64,000 bases of DNA from Thermoplasmata archaeon (lineage in GTDB: Archaea > Thermoplasmatota > Thermoplasmata > Thermoplasmatales > Thermoplasmataceae). This document shows, piece after piece, positions 1 through 8,579 of the stretch (position 1 is the stretch's first letter; each line of letters opens with the position of its first letter). The stretch spans positions 6,294-70,293 of the forward strand of contig JAJZOK010000151.1 in assembly GCA_021811525.1 (NCBI GenBank), written 5' to 3'. The notes under the pieces were generated by a model, which had not been told where the DNA came from, did no database searches, and worked only from the letters and a program-made list of their open reading frames with translations. Position numbers and translations under genes: made by a program.

Positions 1-1077
1 AGCAGCACTATATCCGCTTGCACCGGAGATTGTGTAGGTGTAGTTCCCTGCAGGCACTTCAAATGTAATTACTGAAGAGGTTGAGTTGTGGGTCACTCCA
101 CCAAGGGTGACTTCCCAGGGTGTGCCGACTGATACACCATGGTGCTCAAATGTAACTGTATAGGTCTTCTGGTATATAGTAACATTTAGGGATGTATCAG
201 AATCAAGCACGAGCAGTGATCCAGTGGAAGGAGAGGCCCAGTATTCCGAACCTGTTGTTATGTCATAATCATACAATCCATTTGGTTTGAGCATTGAAAA
301 GCTGTTTCCAGAAACTGAGTAGACTTGCCCTGCCAGGTCGATGCTCCAACTTGTTCCGGTGGTATGGCCGGCGAAGTTTAAGGTCACCTTATGGAGTGTC
401 GTTGCAAATGTTACATTAACAACCTGATCCTGCCCGTAAACCACAATCCTGCCACTTGGTTGCGTAGCAGCATAATTCAAAGGCCCCGTGATTGTGTAGT
501 TGTATGTACCATTCTGTAAGTTAAAAGTGATCGTATCCGTGGCTGATGATATTGCTTGGCCTGATACATTTGCTGTCCAGGTTGAACCAGAAGGCAGACC
601 TGCCTCGACGAATTTCAACTCATATTGAATAAGAGTGAATGTTATGTACTGTGTCACTGGTGAACCATAAACAAGCACTACACCACTTGAAGGGCTGGCC
701 ATATAGACAGTTGGATTGTTGACCAGGAATGAATGCGAACCATTAGCGAGCTGGAATGTTAATGAACTGTAAACGGTGCTCATTGTGTTTGTGCCGTCAA
801 CAGTTACAGACCAGGAGGTCCCCTGCGGTAACCCAATGCTTGTGAAAGTAACATAATATGTAGTAAGCACAGCGTCAACCGTTTGCATTGCTTGGCCAGA
901 TGGCCCGTTGGCATTCTCGTTACCTGAAGGGATGGAACCAATCAGGTAGCCTGGGGTCTGCTCACCTTTGGCATTTCCGCCGAATAGCGGAGCCTGAAAT
1001 AATATGGCAATTGATGACATTACCATGACAAATGCCAGTGAAGCGACCAGGACTCGTTTTTTAGTAGAGGCGTCCAT
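1..1077 (-). CDS. Secreted surface protein with tandem ~78-residue repeats (C-terminus outside window)
   Basis: The reading frame stays open from the start codon at 1077 to the window edge (359 codons), so the C-terminus is missing. A GGTGA ribosome-binding site lies a few bases before the ATG. Residues 1-25 form a signal peptide (two Lys and an Arg, then a hydrophobic run). From about residue 65 the protein consists of at least four beta-rich repeats of roughly 75-80 residues. Each starts with a variant of VTF-x-x-x-GLPxGTSW-x-V-x-V-x-G, then F-x-L-x-NGxYxYxI, and ends in SPSSG-x-x-VYG. Similar repeats are known from thermopsin-like and other exported proteins of acidophilic archaea. Many N-x-S/T sequons suggest glycosylation. 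It is probably cell-surface attached. Its function and anchor are not visible. Confidence 0.8.
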   Translation of the reverse strand, partial: MDASTKKRVLVASLAFVMVMSSIAILFQAPLFGGNAKGEQTPGYLIGSIPSGNENANGPSGQAMQTVDAVLTTYYVTFTSIGLPQGTSWSVTVDGTNTMSTVYSSLTFQLANGSHSFLVNNPTVYMASPSSGVVLVYGSPVTQYITFTLIQYELKFVEAGLPSGSTWTANVSGQAISSATDTITFNLQNGTYNYTITGPLNYAATQPSGRIVVYGQDQVVNVTFATTLHKVTLNFAGHTTGTSWSIDLAGQVYSVSGNSFSMLKPNGLYDYDITTGSEYWASPSTGSLLVLDSDTSLNVTIYQKTYTVTFEHHGVSVGTPWEVTLGGVTHNSTSSVITFEVPAGNYTYTISGASGYSAA

Positions 1078-1137
1078 TTTTTGTGTCACCTTATTAAAAA
1101 GATTCCTTTCTGAATGATTAGCGCTTTACCTTACCTT

Positions 1138-1156
1138 TAAGGAAACTACGGTTTCC
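1138..1156 (-). promoter_or_regulatory. Leader palindrome shared with the neighbouring surface gene (copy 1)
   Basis: On the minus strand this reads GGAAACCGTAGTTTCCTTA. The arms GGAAAC and GTTTCC form an inverted repeat about 62 bases before the start codon at 1077. A near-identical element lies about 57 bases before the second surface gene. A TATA-like stretch at 1192-1199 would place the transcript start near 1170, so the element may lie in the 5' leader. It could be an operator or an RNA stem. Confidence 0.5.
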
Positions 1157-1200
1157 AGAGAGGCAAGAATTCATTAATGGGCTCTCAAAAGATTTAATAC

Positions 1201-1266
1201 TGCGATTAAAAGTAAAAAAAGTAAATTAAAAAAACTGGACAGGGGAAATTTATTTCTTCCCTGTCC
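1201..1266 (-). terminator. Intrinsic-type terminator of the 1250-3049 gene
   Basis: The arms GGACAGGG (1237-1244) and CCCTGTCC (1259-1266) form an 8-bp stem that encloses the stop codon at 1250-1252. On the minus strand the stem is followed directly by AGTTTTTTT and further T tracts to about 1210. Hairpin plus oligo-T is the classical terminator layout. In archaea the T tract is the essential part. Confidence 0.7.
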
Positions 1267-3049
1267 GAGATATAACAATAATTAGTGCCGCTACCACTAT
1301 TACCACAACGATTCCAATTGCCACCCAGAGGTAAGGCGATAGGCCGGGGGTTGGTGAAACTGACGTGCCGGTTATCTCAAGGGTGTGGGTGGAGAAGTGC
1401 GGTGCGTGGATAATTACAAGTGTGCCACCATTCACTGCAACCATGTAGTATTGTGCCTGGCTCTGCGAAGTAGAGTTGAACAGCCCGTTTGCATCCTGCA
1501 ACTGGGTCATGACCTGGTTGTCCAGTTTGAGGGTAAACTGTGACCCATTGGAGATGACACTGTTGGGAATGAAGATCGCAATGTTTGCGCCCTGCTGAAC
1601 CTGTGATGATAGCTGAACCTGTACCCTGTTCTGGTATGCGTTCTGAACCTGCAGGTTCAAGGAGGAGTTGTAGTAGTATGTGTAGTTATAAGGTGAGGCC
1701 TGCCCTGTGCCAATTGACAGAAATGCACCAAGTTTTCCGTGCTGCATTGCATATTGGAGCTGATTCTGGAGCTGCGAAGTATAATTGAGCAGGTGGTTCT
1801 GTGCCACGAACTGCACATATGACACTCCGGTTGTGCTTATTGAAATTGTGTTTCCAACCACAGATACGGTTCCATCATGGATGAATAGCTGCCCTTTGAA
1901 AGTATCATTGGATATTGATATGATTGTTGGGGCTGCCATTATGCTGAACTGGTTCCCTACGGTCATTCCAGTGTAGTTGCCGAAACTATGGCCGTACGCG
2001 TGCCCGATGCCAGCCGGATTGTGCAGGAAGTGTATTGTAGATATACTGAGCCCAGGTGCTACAACCATGGAAAGTGTTCCGTTGTTGGTAAAGAAGCTTC
2101 CTAGAGTTGCGATGTTGTTATAGACCTTGTAGATTGAAGTCTGATTGGCAAAAAACATTGCGTTCCCGGCCAGGATGGGGTCAGTGCTTGGGAATAGCGG
2201 TGAGAGGTATCCGTTTCCGAAGTTCCCATTGCCCCTGGTTGAAATGCTGCTGAACACCACTGTGTCGGAGTAGAGGTTGGTGTAGTCATGAATGGTGCCT
2301 GTGGCATTGTCAAAGATCAGGGACAGGTATGTTCCCGACACTTCCCCGGTTGATGGATCATAGGAAAGAGGATTGATGCTCAGGCTCTTGTTCAAAGCCT
2401 GCTTCTCTATTGAATACTTTATTGTGCCGCTGGGAGTTATTGCGGCAATAAGTGAGGACCCAGGGGCAAGGCTTCCATTCATAATGGTTATTGTTTTTCC
2501 GTCAGAGGAAAGCGTGGATGGGGAATTTGCCATGTAGAGAATGAATCCATCAGTCACATTCATTCTGTAAATTGTATTGTCAAAGAAACTCATCATGAGT
2601 GAATTTGTGTTAGCTGAGTTGTAAAATCTCAATAGTTCAGAGGCAGACACGGGAGCAGCTGCTGATGGCAGAGCAATGGAGATAGATGGATACACCCCGG
2701 GAGTGGCAAAAGTGGTTGACATCAGTAGCATGTCGTTGTCGTCAGTTGTGTACAGGGACACATTGTTCAATGTGGCAACCTTATTTACGTCACAGTATTC
2801 CTGTTGAGCAACTGTTGAGTTCATCCCGGATGTAACGACCTGAGAAGCTGTAAGGATTGTATAATTGGGACTGGTATAATTGATGTTGTAAATAGTACTA
2901 GTTACAGGGTCGTAGGACAGGGAATAATTGCCAGCCTCGACCGCGGTAACCTGTGCAGAGGCGTTACCGGCGAGTATTGCAACCGATGACAATAACATCA
3001 TGAATGCCATGATCATTATCAGCGATTTCTTAGTTAGTGATTTACCCAT
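1250..3049 (-). CDS. Secreted, C-terminally anchored surface protein of unknown function
   Basis: The protein has 599 residues. A signal peptide covers residues 1-32 (KKSLIMIMAFMMLLSSVAIL, cleavage probably after ASA). A long Ser/Thr/Asn-rich exported part with many N-x-S/T sequons follows. The C-terminus has one membrane segment (about 570-594, WVAIGIVVVIVVAALIIVI) and a short RTGKK tail. The outside is therefore the bulk of the protein. I chose ATG 3049 because GGTGA sits six bases upstream; a TTG five codons earlier is possible. The signal peptide resembles that of the next gene downstream, and both genes share a leader motif, so they are probably co-regulated although a terminator separates them. 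No enzymatic motif is visible. Confidence 0.8.
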   Translation of the reverse strand: MGKSLTKKSLIMIMAFMMLLSSVAILAGNASAQVTAVEAGNYSLSYDPVTSTIYNINYTSPNYTILTASQVVTSGMNSTVAQQEYCDVNKVATLNNVSLYTTDDNDMLLMSTTFATPGVYPSISIALPSAAAPVSASELLRFYNSANTNSLMMSFFDNTIYRMNVTDGFILYMANSPSTLSSDGKTITIMNGSLAPGSSLIAAITPSGTIKYSIEKQALNKSLSINPLSYDPSTGEVSGTYLSLIFDNATGTIHDYTNLYSDTVVFSSISTRGNGNFGNGYLSPLFPSTDPILAGNAMFFANQTSIYKVYNNIATLGSFFTNNGTLSMVVAPGLSISTIHFLHNPAGIGHAYGHSFGNYTGMTVGNQFSIMAAPTIISISNDTFKGQLFIHDGTVSVVGNTISISTTGVSYVQFVAQNHLLNYTSQLQNQLQYAMQHGKLGAFLSIGTGQASPYNYTYYYNSSLNLQVQNAYQNRVQVQLSSQVQQGANIAIFIPNSVISNGSQFTLKLDNQVMTQLQDANGLFNSTSQSQAQYYMVAVNGGTLVIIHAPHFSTHTLEITGTSVSPTPGLSPYLWVAIGIVVVIVVAALIIVISRTGKK

Positions 3050-3104
3050 ATAAGTCACCAACAATTCAATTAAAATTTTACTCTTTATTTCGATTCCTCA
3101 TAGA

Positions 3105-3124
3105 TAAGGAAAAATGCGGTTTCC
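3105..3124 (-). promoter_or_regulatory. Leader palindrome shared with the neighbouring surface gene (copy 2)
   Basis: On the minus strand this reads GGAAACCGCATTTTTCCTTA, matching copy 1 (1138-1156) at GGAAACCG, A and TTTCCTTA. It lies about 57 bases before the ATG at 3049. The region 3125-3200 beyond it holds no gene. It contains short complementary runs (for example TGGG-TCAG-CCCA at 3147-3158) that could fold in a long leader. Confidence 0.5.
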
Positions 3125-3350
3125 CATAGAATTGGGATCTGCTGCTGGGTCAGCCCATGCCCACACAGGCAATGGACATGATTTGCGATTTTTAGTCATT
3201 ATTGATAAGACCTGAAGAGAGAGAAGTTACAGACCTAAGGTGGTTTTAATATTGCCAACAATATGCACCTGTCGTAACAGGCGTGTTGGACTGAAAGCTT
3301 GAGGCTTTGATCAGCAATACCATTATGATTTGGGCGGAGGAGGGAGGCAG

Positions 3351-4604
3351 ATGATTTTCAAAGGCGGGAACGATGTTGAAAGCGCATCAAGGGGTGCAGC
3401 AAAAGAAAAACTGGCCATATTCTCCTCCATCACCCTGATATACACGGGCTACAGTGCAGCTTATCTCTTCATCTCACTGTTCCTGCTCCAGCAGAGAAAT
3501 GCCCCCCTTCCTGAGATTGGAATCATCTACCTTGCAACAGGGGGAGTAGACATTCTGGTACAGATGGTTGGGGGTCGTCTATCCGACCGGCTGGGAACCA
3601 AAACGGTCATGATGCTTGGACTTGCAGGCTCAGTTGCCCTTTACTTCTTTTTCATACTGCTTGTGATAACCAATGGGCCTGTTCCACTATTCATAGTTTC
3701 TTTTCCAATACTAGGACTATTTGGAGGGCTATTCCAGCTTGCACTTTCATCCTATGTTTCAGACAGGGCAAGGGATGAGATGGCTGGTGGACTATCCCAG
3801 CTTTATGTTGGGCTCAATTTCGGCTTCACCATTGGGCCAGTCACCGGTGGATTCGTTATCAGTTATCTTGGGTATTCCTACCTTTTCCTCCTTGGCCTGC
3901 TGACAACCTTTGTCGCAATCGGAGTGATCGCATTTGGAGTAAAACTGAATCCAAAGTATGCAGAAAGGGCCAGACCGTCATCCAGGAGTGAAAAAACCAG
4001 TGTGTTGCGGCAAAGAGGGATATTTCCCCTCCTGATGCTCGTTTTTGTCTCGTGGTTTGTCATCTCCTACCAGGCCGTTCCACTATCGATATTTGAATCA
4101 AAGTTTCTTGTTCTTACCAGTATAGAAATTGGATTAGTGCTCAGCACCAATGGGCTGCTTATCACCCTCTTCCAGGTGCCGATTTCAAAGCTCATTGGAG
4201 TTGAGAAAAATGGAAAGCTACTGCCAGTTGCACTTGGTTCTGTCATAATGGCAGCCGGATACTCCCTTATCTCAGTTTCTCACACTTTTCTCCCTATGAT
4301 AGCTGCAATTTCCATAACAACTCTTGGGGAAATGATGATTGCAGTGCCTACCCAGGTAGTGATTACATTGTTCTCCAAAAGCCACAACAGAGGAGAATAC
4401 CAGGGATACTACTTTGCATTCTCACGTGGAGGTGCTTCATTCTCCTCATTCGCTGCACTTATACTTTTCAGTTACTTCATTTACCATGCACAATATGCCT
4501 GGTATGTAGTCATAATTCTCTCCCTATTTGCGGCCCTGGCTTATTCCATGCTGTCCCCAACAATCGCAAAGGAATACAGGGTGTCGGCGGAACAGCAAAT
4601 ATGA
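3351..4604 (+). CDS. MFS transporter, drug/metabolite type
   Basis: This is a 417-residue major facilitator with about 12 membrane segments. The loop between segments 2 and 3 carries the MFS motif A variant GGRLSDRLGTKTVMM. An N-terminal hydrophilic tail of about 25 residues precedes TM1. ATG 3351 is preferred because GGAGGGAGG lies immediately upstream; a TTG at 3330 in the same frame would place that site inside the gene. A TATA-like TTTTAATAT at 3244-3252 predicts a leader of about 75 bases. The substrate cannot be told. The next gene, another MFS protein, has its own promoter, so the two are not an operon. Confidence 0.85.
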   Translation: MIFKGGNDVESASRGAAKEKLAIFSSITLIYTGYSAAYLFISLFLLQQRNAPLPEIGIIYLATGGVDILVQMVGGRLSDRLGTKTVMMLGLAGSVALYFFFILLVITNGPVPLFIVSFPILGLFGGLFQLALSSYVSDRARDEMAGGLSQLYVGLNFGFTIGPVTGGFVISYLGYSYLFLLGLLTTFVAIGVIAFGVKLNPKYAERARPSSRSEKTSVLRQRGIFPLLMLVFVSWFVISYQAVPLSIFESKFLVLTSIEIGLVLSTNGLLITLFQVPISKLIGVEKNGKLLPVALGSVIMAAGYSLISVSHTFLPMIAAISITTLGEMMIAVPTQVVITLFSKSHNRGEYQGYYFAFSRGGASFSSFAALILFSYFIYHAQYAWYVVIILSLFAALAYSMLSPTIAKEYRVSAEQQI

Positions 4605-4648
4605 GCGGGATGGATGAATTAATACCAATATTTGAGTTATAACTTATA

Positions 4649-4659
4649 CTTTTAATACC
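4649..4659 (+). promoter_or_regulatory. TATA box of a leaderless MFS gene
   Basis: CTTTTAATACC is centred about 25 bases before the ATG at 4678. No ribosome-binding site is present, so the transcript probably begins at the start codon. Confidence 0.6.
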
Positions 4660-4677
4660 TCTCAGATATACTGTGTT

Positions 4678-6075
4678 ATGTTAGGTGAGGCGTATGCTAA
4701 GCCCATAAGACCCTTCCACATCAAGAACATTATTGTCAATGGGGTCGGAGTCCTTTCAGATTCCTACAACCTTTATGCCATATCCCTGGTATTTTTCTCC
4801 ATTACAGGGTACCTGCATGTTGGTTATGTTGACTATTCCGTGCTGACTGCTTCAGGTTACATAGGAGCAGGAATAGGGGCCATACTTTTCGGGGCAGTGG
4901 CTGACAGAATTGGCCGAAAACCAATGTACGGCATTGATCTTGCCCTTATTTTCCTTGGCTCTGCAGCACAGTTCTTCACCACCAGCTATTCTTTTCTTTT
5001 TATCGCGAGGCTCATCATGGGATTCGGCATCGGAGGAGATTATGTCATGTCACCAGTAATAATGGCTGAGAATGCCAACACCAGAGACCGCGGCAAACTC
5101 ATGGCCACCACATTTTCAATAATGTACCTTATAGGCGCTGTGCTTGCCGCCTTTGTTGTACAGGTGGCTGGAGCCTTCCTGAACCCATCAGAGGCCTGGA
5201 GGATCGAACTGGCATTTGGAGCCGTGCCTGCCCTCTTTGTCATTTATTACCGCAGGAAGATCCCGGAAACCTACAGATTCAAGACCAGGGTAAAGGGAGA
5301 TGCGGATTCCAATTTCAGCGCTTCAGTGAAGCCAGAAAAAGGCATAAAGCTCAGGAAAGACAATGTGGATTACGCCTCAAGATTCATCAGGTCCCTTCCC
5401 GTGATTCTTGCAGGCAGCATATTGTGGGTCCTGTATGATGCATATTCCAGCACATTTACGATCTTTGGCCCGATAACTATAGCGGGCAACCTTGGATTGA
5501 CTCCGGTGGGATTTACCTATATTGCAGTTTTCCTCGCAGGAATACCGGGAACTATCATTTCTCTGCTCCTAATAGACAGGGTTGGGCGGAAAAAGCTTGT
5601 CGTGATGGGTTACCTTGGGGTGTTCGTAGCCCTTCTTCTATATTCCCTCCTCCTGGTGGATCCACATATATTTGGAATTCCGCCATCGGACGAAATCCTC
5701 GGGAGCCTTGTCGGAATAGCGGCGGTACTCGGTATGACATTTTATATGTTCAACTACCTCTTCTCTGCTGTTGGCCCCGCAACCATAATTGGCGGAACCG
5801 TAATCGTCCCGGAACTGATCCCTACTAAGGTCAGGGCAAGCGGACAGGCCCTTAATGTCTTTATAGACAGGATTTCTGCCGCTGCATTCATTAGCCTTTT
5901 CCCACTCCTTCTCAAATTCTTCGGGCTGGGAATCATGATTCTCCTATACGCCATAATTGCAGTTGGTTCAAGTGTCCTGATGTATTTTGCGCTGCCCGAG
6001 GCAAAGGGAAAGACATTGGAGGAACTTGCCAATGAACCAATAGAAGCTGGCAAGGCGCAGGAATCCGGCTCTTGA
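4678..6075 (+). CDS. MFS transporter, sugar/phosphate symporter (PHS-like) type
   Basis: This 465-residue, 12-segment MFS protein has motif A twice: GAVADRIGRKP after TM2 and DRVGRKKLVVMGY after TM8. It also has the TM4/5 signature GFGIGGDYVMSPVIMAE, typical of the sugar porter and phosphate:H+ symporter families. The end PEAKGKTLEEL is the classical sugar-porter C-terminal motif. A central hydrophilic loop (about 200-230) separates the two halves. Family membership is clear. Whether the substrate is sugar, phosphate or an organic acid is not. It is probably a proton symporter, which suits an acidophile. Confidence 0.85.
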   Translation: MLGEAYAKPIRPFHIKNIIVNGVGVLSDSYNLYAISLVFFSITGYLHVGYVDYSVLTASGYIGAGIGAILFGAVADRIGRKPMYGIDLALIFLGSAAQFFTTSYSFLFIARLIMGFGIGGDYVMSPVIMAENANTRDRGKLMATTFSIMYLIGAVLAAFVVQVAGAFLNPSEAWRIELAFGAVPALFVIYYRRKIPETYRFKTRVKGDADSNFSASVKPEKGIKLRKDNVDYASRFIRSLPVILAGSILWVLYDAYSSTFTIFGPITIAGNLGLTPVGFTYIAVFLAGIPGTIISLLLIDRVGRKKLVVMGYLGVFVALLLYSLLLVDPHIFGIPPSDEILGSLVGIAAVLGMTFYMFNYLFSAVGPATIIGGTVIVPELIPTKVRASGQALNVFIDRISAAAFISLFPLLLKFFGLGIMILLYAIIAVGSSVLMYFALPEAKGKTLEELANEPIEAGKAQESGS

Positions 6076-6204
6076 GAAATAGATGCGCATTATCATAAAA
6101 TTGAACCATTTTCTTTTCTTATTTTTAAATTGAAAGCCTGTGGCCAAAATTTTTGACTCTGAGCTTGCAGAACCTTTTAATTTTAACTTTCCTATAGCAT
6201 TGCA

Positions 6205-7578
6205 ATGACTGGTGGGAAGACTATATGGGAAAATCTGAAGCCTGATGAGGAAAAGAAACTGGAATCGGTCTCGTCAGGATACATAGATTTCCTCTGCAGG
6301 GCAAAGACTGAAGCAGAGGCAGTGGATTATTTCATGGAACATTTAGGGCAAAACGGTTTCCAGGACCTGGAAAAACTGGAGATTCTCAAACCTGGTACGA
6401 AATTCTATTACAACCATATTGGAAGGGCACTTGCAGCAGGAATTGTTGGAAAGAATGGGCTGAATAACGGGTTGTACATAATTGCCTCACACATAGACTC
6501 TCCCCGCCTTGACCTTAAGCCAAAGCCACTATACGAAGATTCAGAAACAAATACTGCCCTGCTCAAGACGCAATATTATGGCGGGGTGAAAAAATACCAA
6601 TGGGTCAACATTCCCCTTGCATTGCACGGCAGAATCTTCACAAAGGACGGCAGAGTAGTTAAGGTGAATCTTGGAGAGGAGGAGGATGACCCGGTCCTGC
6701 TGATTCCCGATCTGTTGCCCCACATATCGAAGATGCAAAGAGACAGGAAACTGTTTGAGGGAATCGAGGCAGAGGAACTGAATGCAGTTGCTGGCAGCAG
6801 GCCCGGAGACTACAAAGAAGAGAAATTCAAGAGCCATATGCTCAAACTGCTAAAGGACAGGTATAACGTTGAAGAAGAAGACTTCGCATCCGCAGAGCTT
6901 GCCCTTGTTCCTGCGGGAAAAGCAAGGGCTGGTGGATTTGATTCCTCCCTTGTCATTGGCTACGGGCATGACGACAAGGCTTCAGCTTACACTTCCTTCA
7001 AAGCATTCCAGGATGTGGGCGAACCTGATGACACTGTCCTTGTTATGTTCTTCGACAAGGAGGAGATTGGAAGCCAGGGAACTTCAGGCTCCCAGTCAAA
7101 TTTCCTTGAATACGTTGCAACAATGCTTCTCCACAAGCTCACCGGGCAATCTGACAACTACCATCTTCTCTCACTCCTGAGAAGAAGCAATGTCATCAGT
7201 TCCGATGTGGATGCGGCAATGGACCCAAGCTTCAAGAATGCCCATGACGCACACAACGCTGCAAAGCTAGGTTCTGGCATAGTCATTGCAAAATATTCCG
7301 GATACGGGGGGAAGTTTGAAGGCTCGGAAGCTCCTGGAGAGTTTGTTGCATTTGTCAGGAAAATCTTTGAGAAGCATAATGTGCCATACCAGTTCGGGAC
7401 CCTTGGCAAGGTTGACGAAGGCGGAGGAGGCACTGTGGCCCAGGATTTCGCAAGACATGGAATGAATGTGGTTGATGCCGGTGCCCCTGTGCTAGGAATG
7501 CATGCGCCATTCGAGATTGCGAGCAAGGCAGACCTGTACAGTTGCTACAAGGCTTACAAAGCATTCATGTTGCACTGA
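6205..7578 (+). CDS. M18 family zinc aminopeptidase
   Basis: This 457-residue cytosolic metallo-aminopeptidase removes N-terminal residues from peptides and is related to aspartyl aminopeptidase and yeast aminopeptidase I. The binuclear metal site is visible: SHIDSPR (His96), GYGHDDKAS (Asp, about 252), FDKEEIG (catalytic and metal Glu pair, about 287), DVDAAMDP and GMHAPFE (His, about 432). The length fits the family. It probably completes degradation of proteasome products or imported peptides. A T-rich TATA region at 6175-6186 precedes the ATG by about 25 bases, indicating a leaderless monocistronic transcript. Confidence 0.9.
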   Translation: MTGGKTIWENLKPDEEKKLESVSSGYIDFLCRAKTEAEAVDYFMEHLGQNGFQDLEKLEILKPGTKFYYNHIGRALAAGIVGKNGLNNGLYIIASHIDSPRLDLKPKPLYEDSETNTALLKTQYYGGVKKYQWVNIPLALHGRIFTKDGRVVKVNLGEEEDDPVLLIPDLLPHISKMQRDRKLFEGIEAEELNAVAGSRPGDYKEEKFKSHMLKLLKDRYNVEEEDFASAELALVPAGKARAGGFDSSLVIGYGHDDKASAYTSFKAFQDVGEPDDTVLVMFFDKEEIGSQGTSGSQSNFLEYVATMLLHKLTGQSDNYHLLSLLRRSNVISSDVDAAMDPSFKNAHDAHNAAKLGSGIVIAKYSGYGGKFEGSEAPGEFVAFVRKIFEKHNVPYQFGTLGKVDEGGGGTVAQDFARHGMNVVDAGAPVLGMHAPFEIASKADLYSCYKAYKAFMLH

Positions 7579-7586
7579 GGTGCAAC
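7569..7586 (+). terminator. Hairpin enclosing the aminopeptidase stop codon
   Basis: GTTGCAC (7569-7575) and GTGCAAC (7580-7586) are perfect complements around the loop TGAG, which contains the TGA stop. TTAATTTAATT follows. It is a plausible 3'-end stem and possible termination site. Confidence 0.5.
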
Positions 7587-7610
7587 TTAATTTAATTCAG
7601 CAAAAAAATG

Positions 7611-7703
7611 TCATGGGTTGCCTAGAATCATGGAAAGAAGGAACAGCGCTATTATTCCATAAATGAAAACAAGAATGAAGCGCCTGAACATGTAATAGTT
7701 CAT
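7611..7703 (-). CDS. Putative 30-residue membrane peptide
   Basis: The minus strand carries an ATG-to-TGA frame of 30 codons. It encodes a short basic N-terminus (MNYYMFRRF), one continuous hydrophobic helix (residues 9-27) and the end GNP. A TATA-like TTTATACTTTT lies about 33 bases upstream on the same strand, fitting a nearly leaderless transcript. It stands alone, divergent from the hemerythrin-like gene and convergent with the aminopeptidase. It fits a single-pass small membrane protein, but this is inferred from composition, frame and promoter only. Confidence 0.4.
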   Translation of the reverse strand: MNYYMFRRFILVFIYGIIALFLLSMILGNP

Positions 7704-7884
7704 AATCTCACTGATTAAAAATACAAGTCAAAAGTATAAACGTCTGTCCTAATATGTTATAAACTGTATTTATAAATATTTAAAGTCAATAATCATTCTA
7801 AAGCTTTAGATTCCTTGAAGAGAGCGGCACCCAGAGAATACAGTGCCGCCTTCCACCTCGGGGATCAGGGGGTTTGAAAAAATC

Positions 7885-8388
7885 ATGGCAGATCTGGCAG
7901 AAATACTCATGATCGAACACATGGCGATAAGGCATATCAGGAATAAAGTGGAAAGAAAACCCGATTACCAGATGCTCGATGAATTTCATGACTACCTGAA
8001 GAGATGCCACATTGAAATTGAGGAGAAAATACTATTTCCCATCCTTCTTGACAATCCATCAGAAAGCGATCCTGGCTTCAAGGAAGAGGCGAAGCGAATC
8101 ATGGCAGACCACAAGCTTATTCAGGCCCTGTTCGAGAACCTGGCCAGATGGTCTGAAAGGCAGGACATTGCCAATTTCAAATCCAGGTTTCCCCTTTACT
8201 TCAGGCTTCTTCAGGAACACAATGACAAGGAGGACGCCTCTGTTTTTCCACACTGGAAATCCATTGGAGTAAGGGAACTCAAGTCTGCAAAGCTTGAAGC
8301 ATCCAGCGTAATCGAGTCTTTCGGCAGGAAACGTTACCTTGAAGTAACAGGCCTTAGTGAGGACAGTTATGCTTATATTATCAAGTAA
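7885..8388 (+). CDS. Hemerythrin HHE-domain protein
   Basis: This 167-residue four-helix protein has the HHE cation-binding pattern: EHMAIRH near residue 12, CHIEIEEKILFP near 40, ADHKLI near 74 and QEHNDKEDASVFPHW near 112. These His and Glu residues bind a di-iron centre in the family, whose members sense or carry O2 or handle NO and iron. ATG 7885 is preferred (AGGGGG about 12 bases upstream); a GTG at 7843 in frame would add 14 atypical residues. A strong TATA-like stretch lies at 7768-7787. The C-terminal 35 residues are a family-variable extension. The gene is monocistronic. Role in oxygen or iron handling is inference. Confidence 0.8.
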   Translation: MADLAEILMIEHMAIRHIRNKVERKPDYQMLDEFHDYLKRCHIEIEEKILFPILLDNPSESDPGFKEEAKRIMADHKLIQALFENLARWSERQDIANFKSRFPLYFRLLQEHNDKEDASVFPHWKSIGVRELKSAKLEASSVIESFGRKRYLEVTGLSEDSYAYIIK

Positions 8389-8533
8389 CTTTTTCATCCC
8401 CCAGGCCTTAATTTATCCCGATGAACTCATTACCACAAGAATCCCTAAACGCATTCTGAAAAACGGTTTTTCTGTTATATCTAATACTTTAGGTTTTATG
8501 GTTAAGTCAGGCACATTATTAATTTAAAACACA

Positions 8534-8575
8534 GTGAACCACTTTTTCTTGGTTCACCTTAAAATGAACAGGTGA
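8534..8575 (+). promoter_or_regulatory. Alternative hairpins before the aldehyde dehydrogenase start
   Basis: GTGAACCA (8534-8541) pairs with TGGTTCAC (8550-8557). TCACCT (8554-8559) can instead pair with AGGTGA (8570-8575), which is the ribosome-binding site of the ATG at 8580. The two stems share bases 8554-8557, so they exclude each other. If transcription starts upstream (TATA-like TTATATC at about 8475), this looks like a translational switch. If it starts near 8547 (TATA-like stretch at 8516-8529), the first inverted repeat overlaps the start and could be an operator. Confidence 0.45.
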
Positions 8576-8579
8576 GGAG

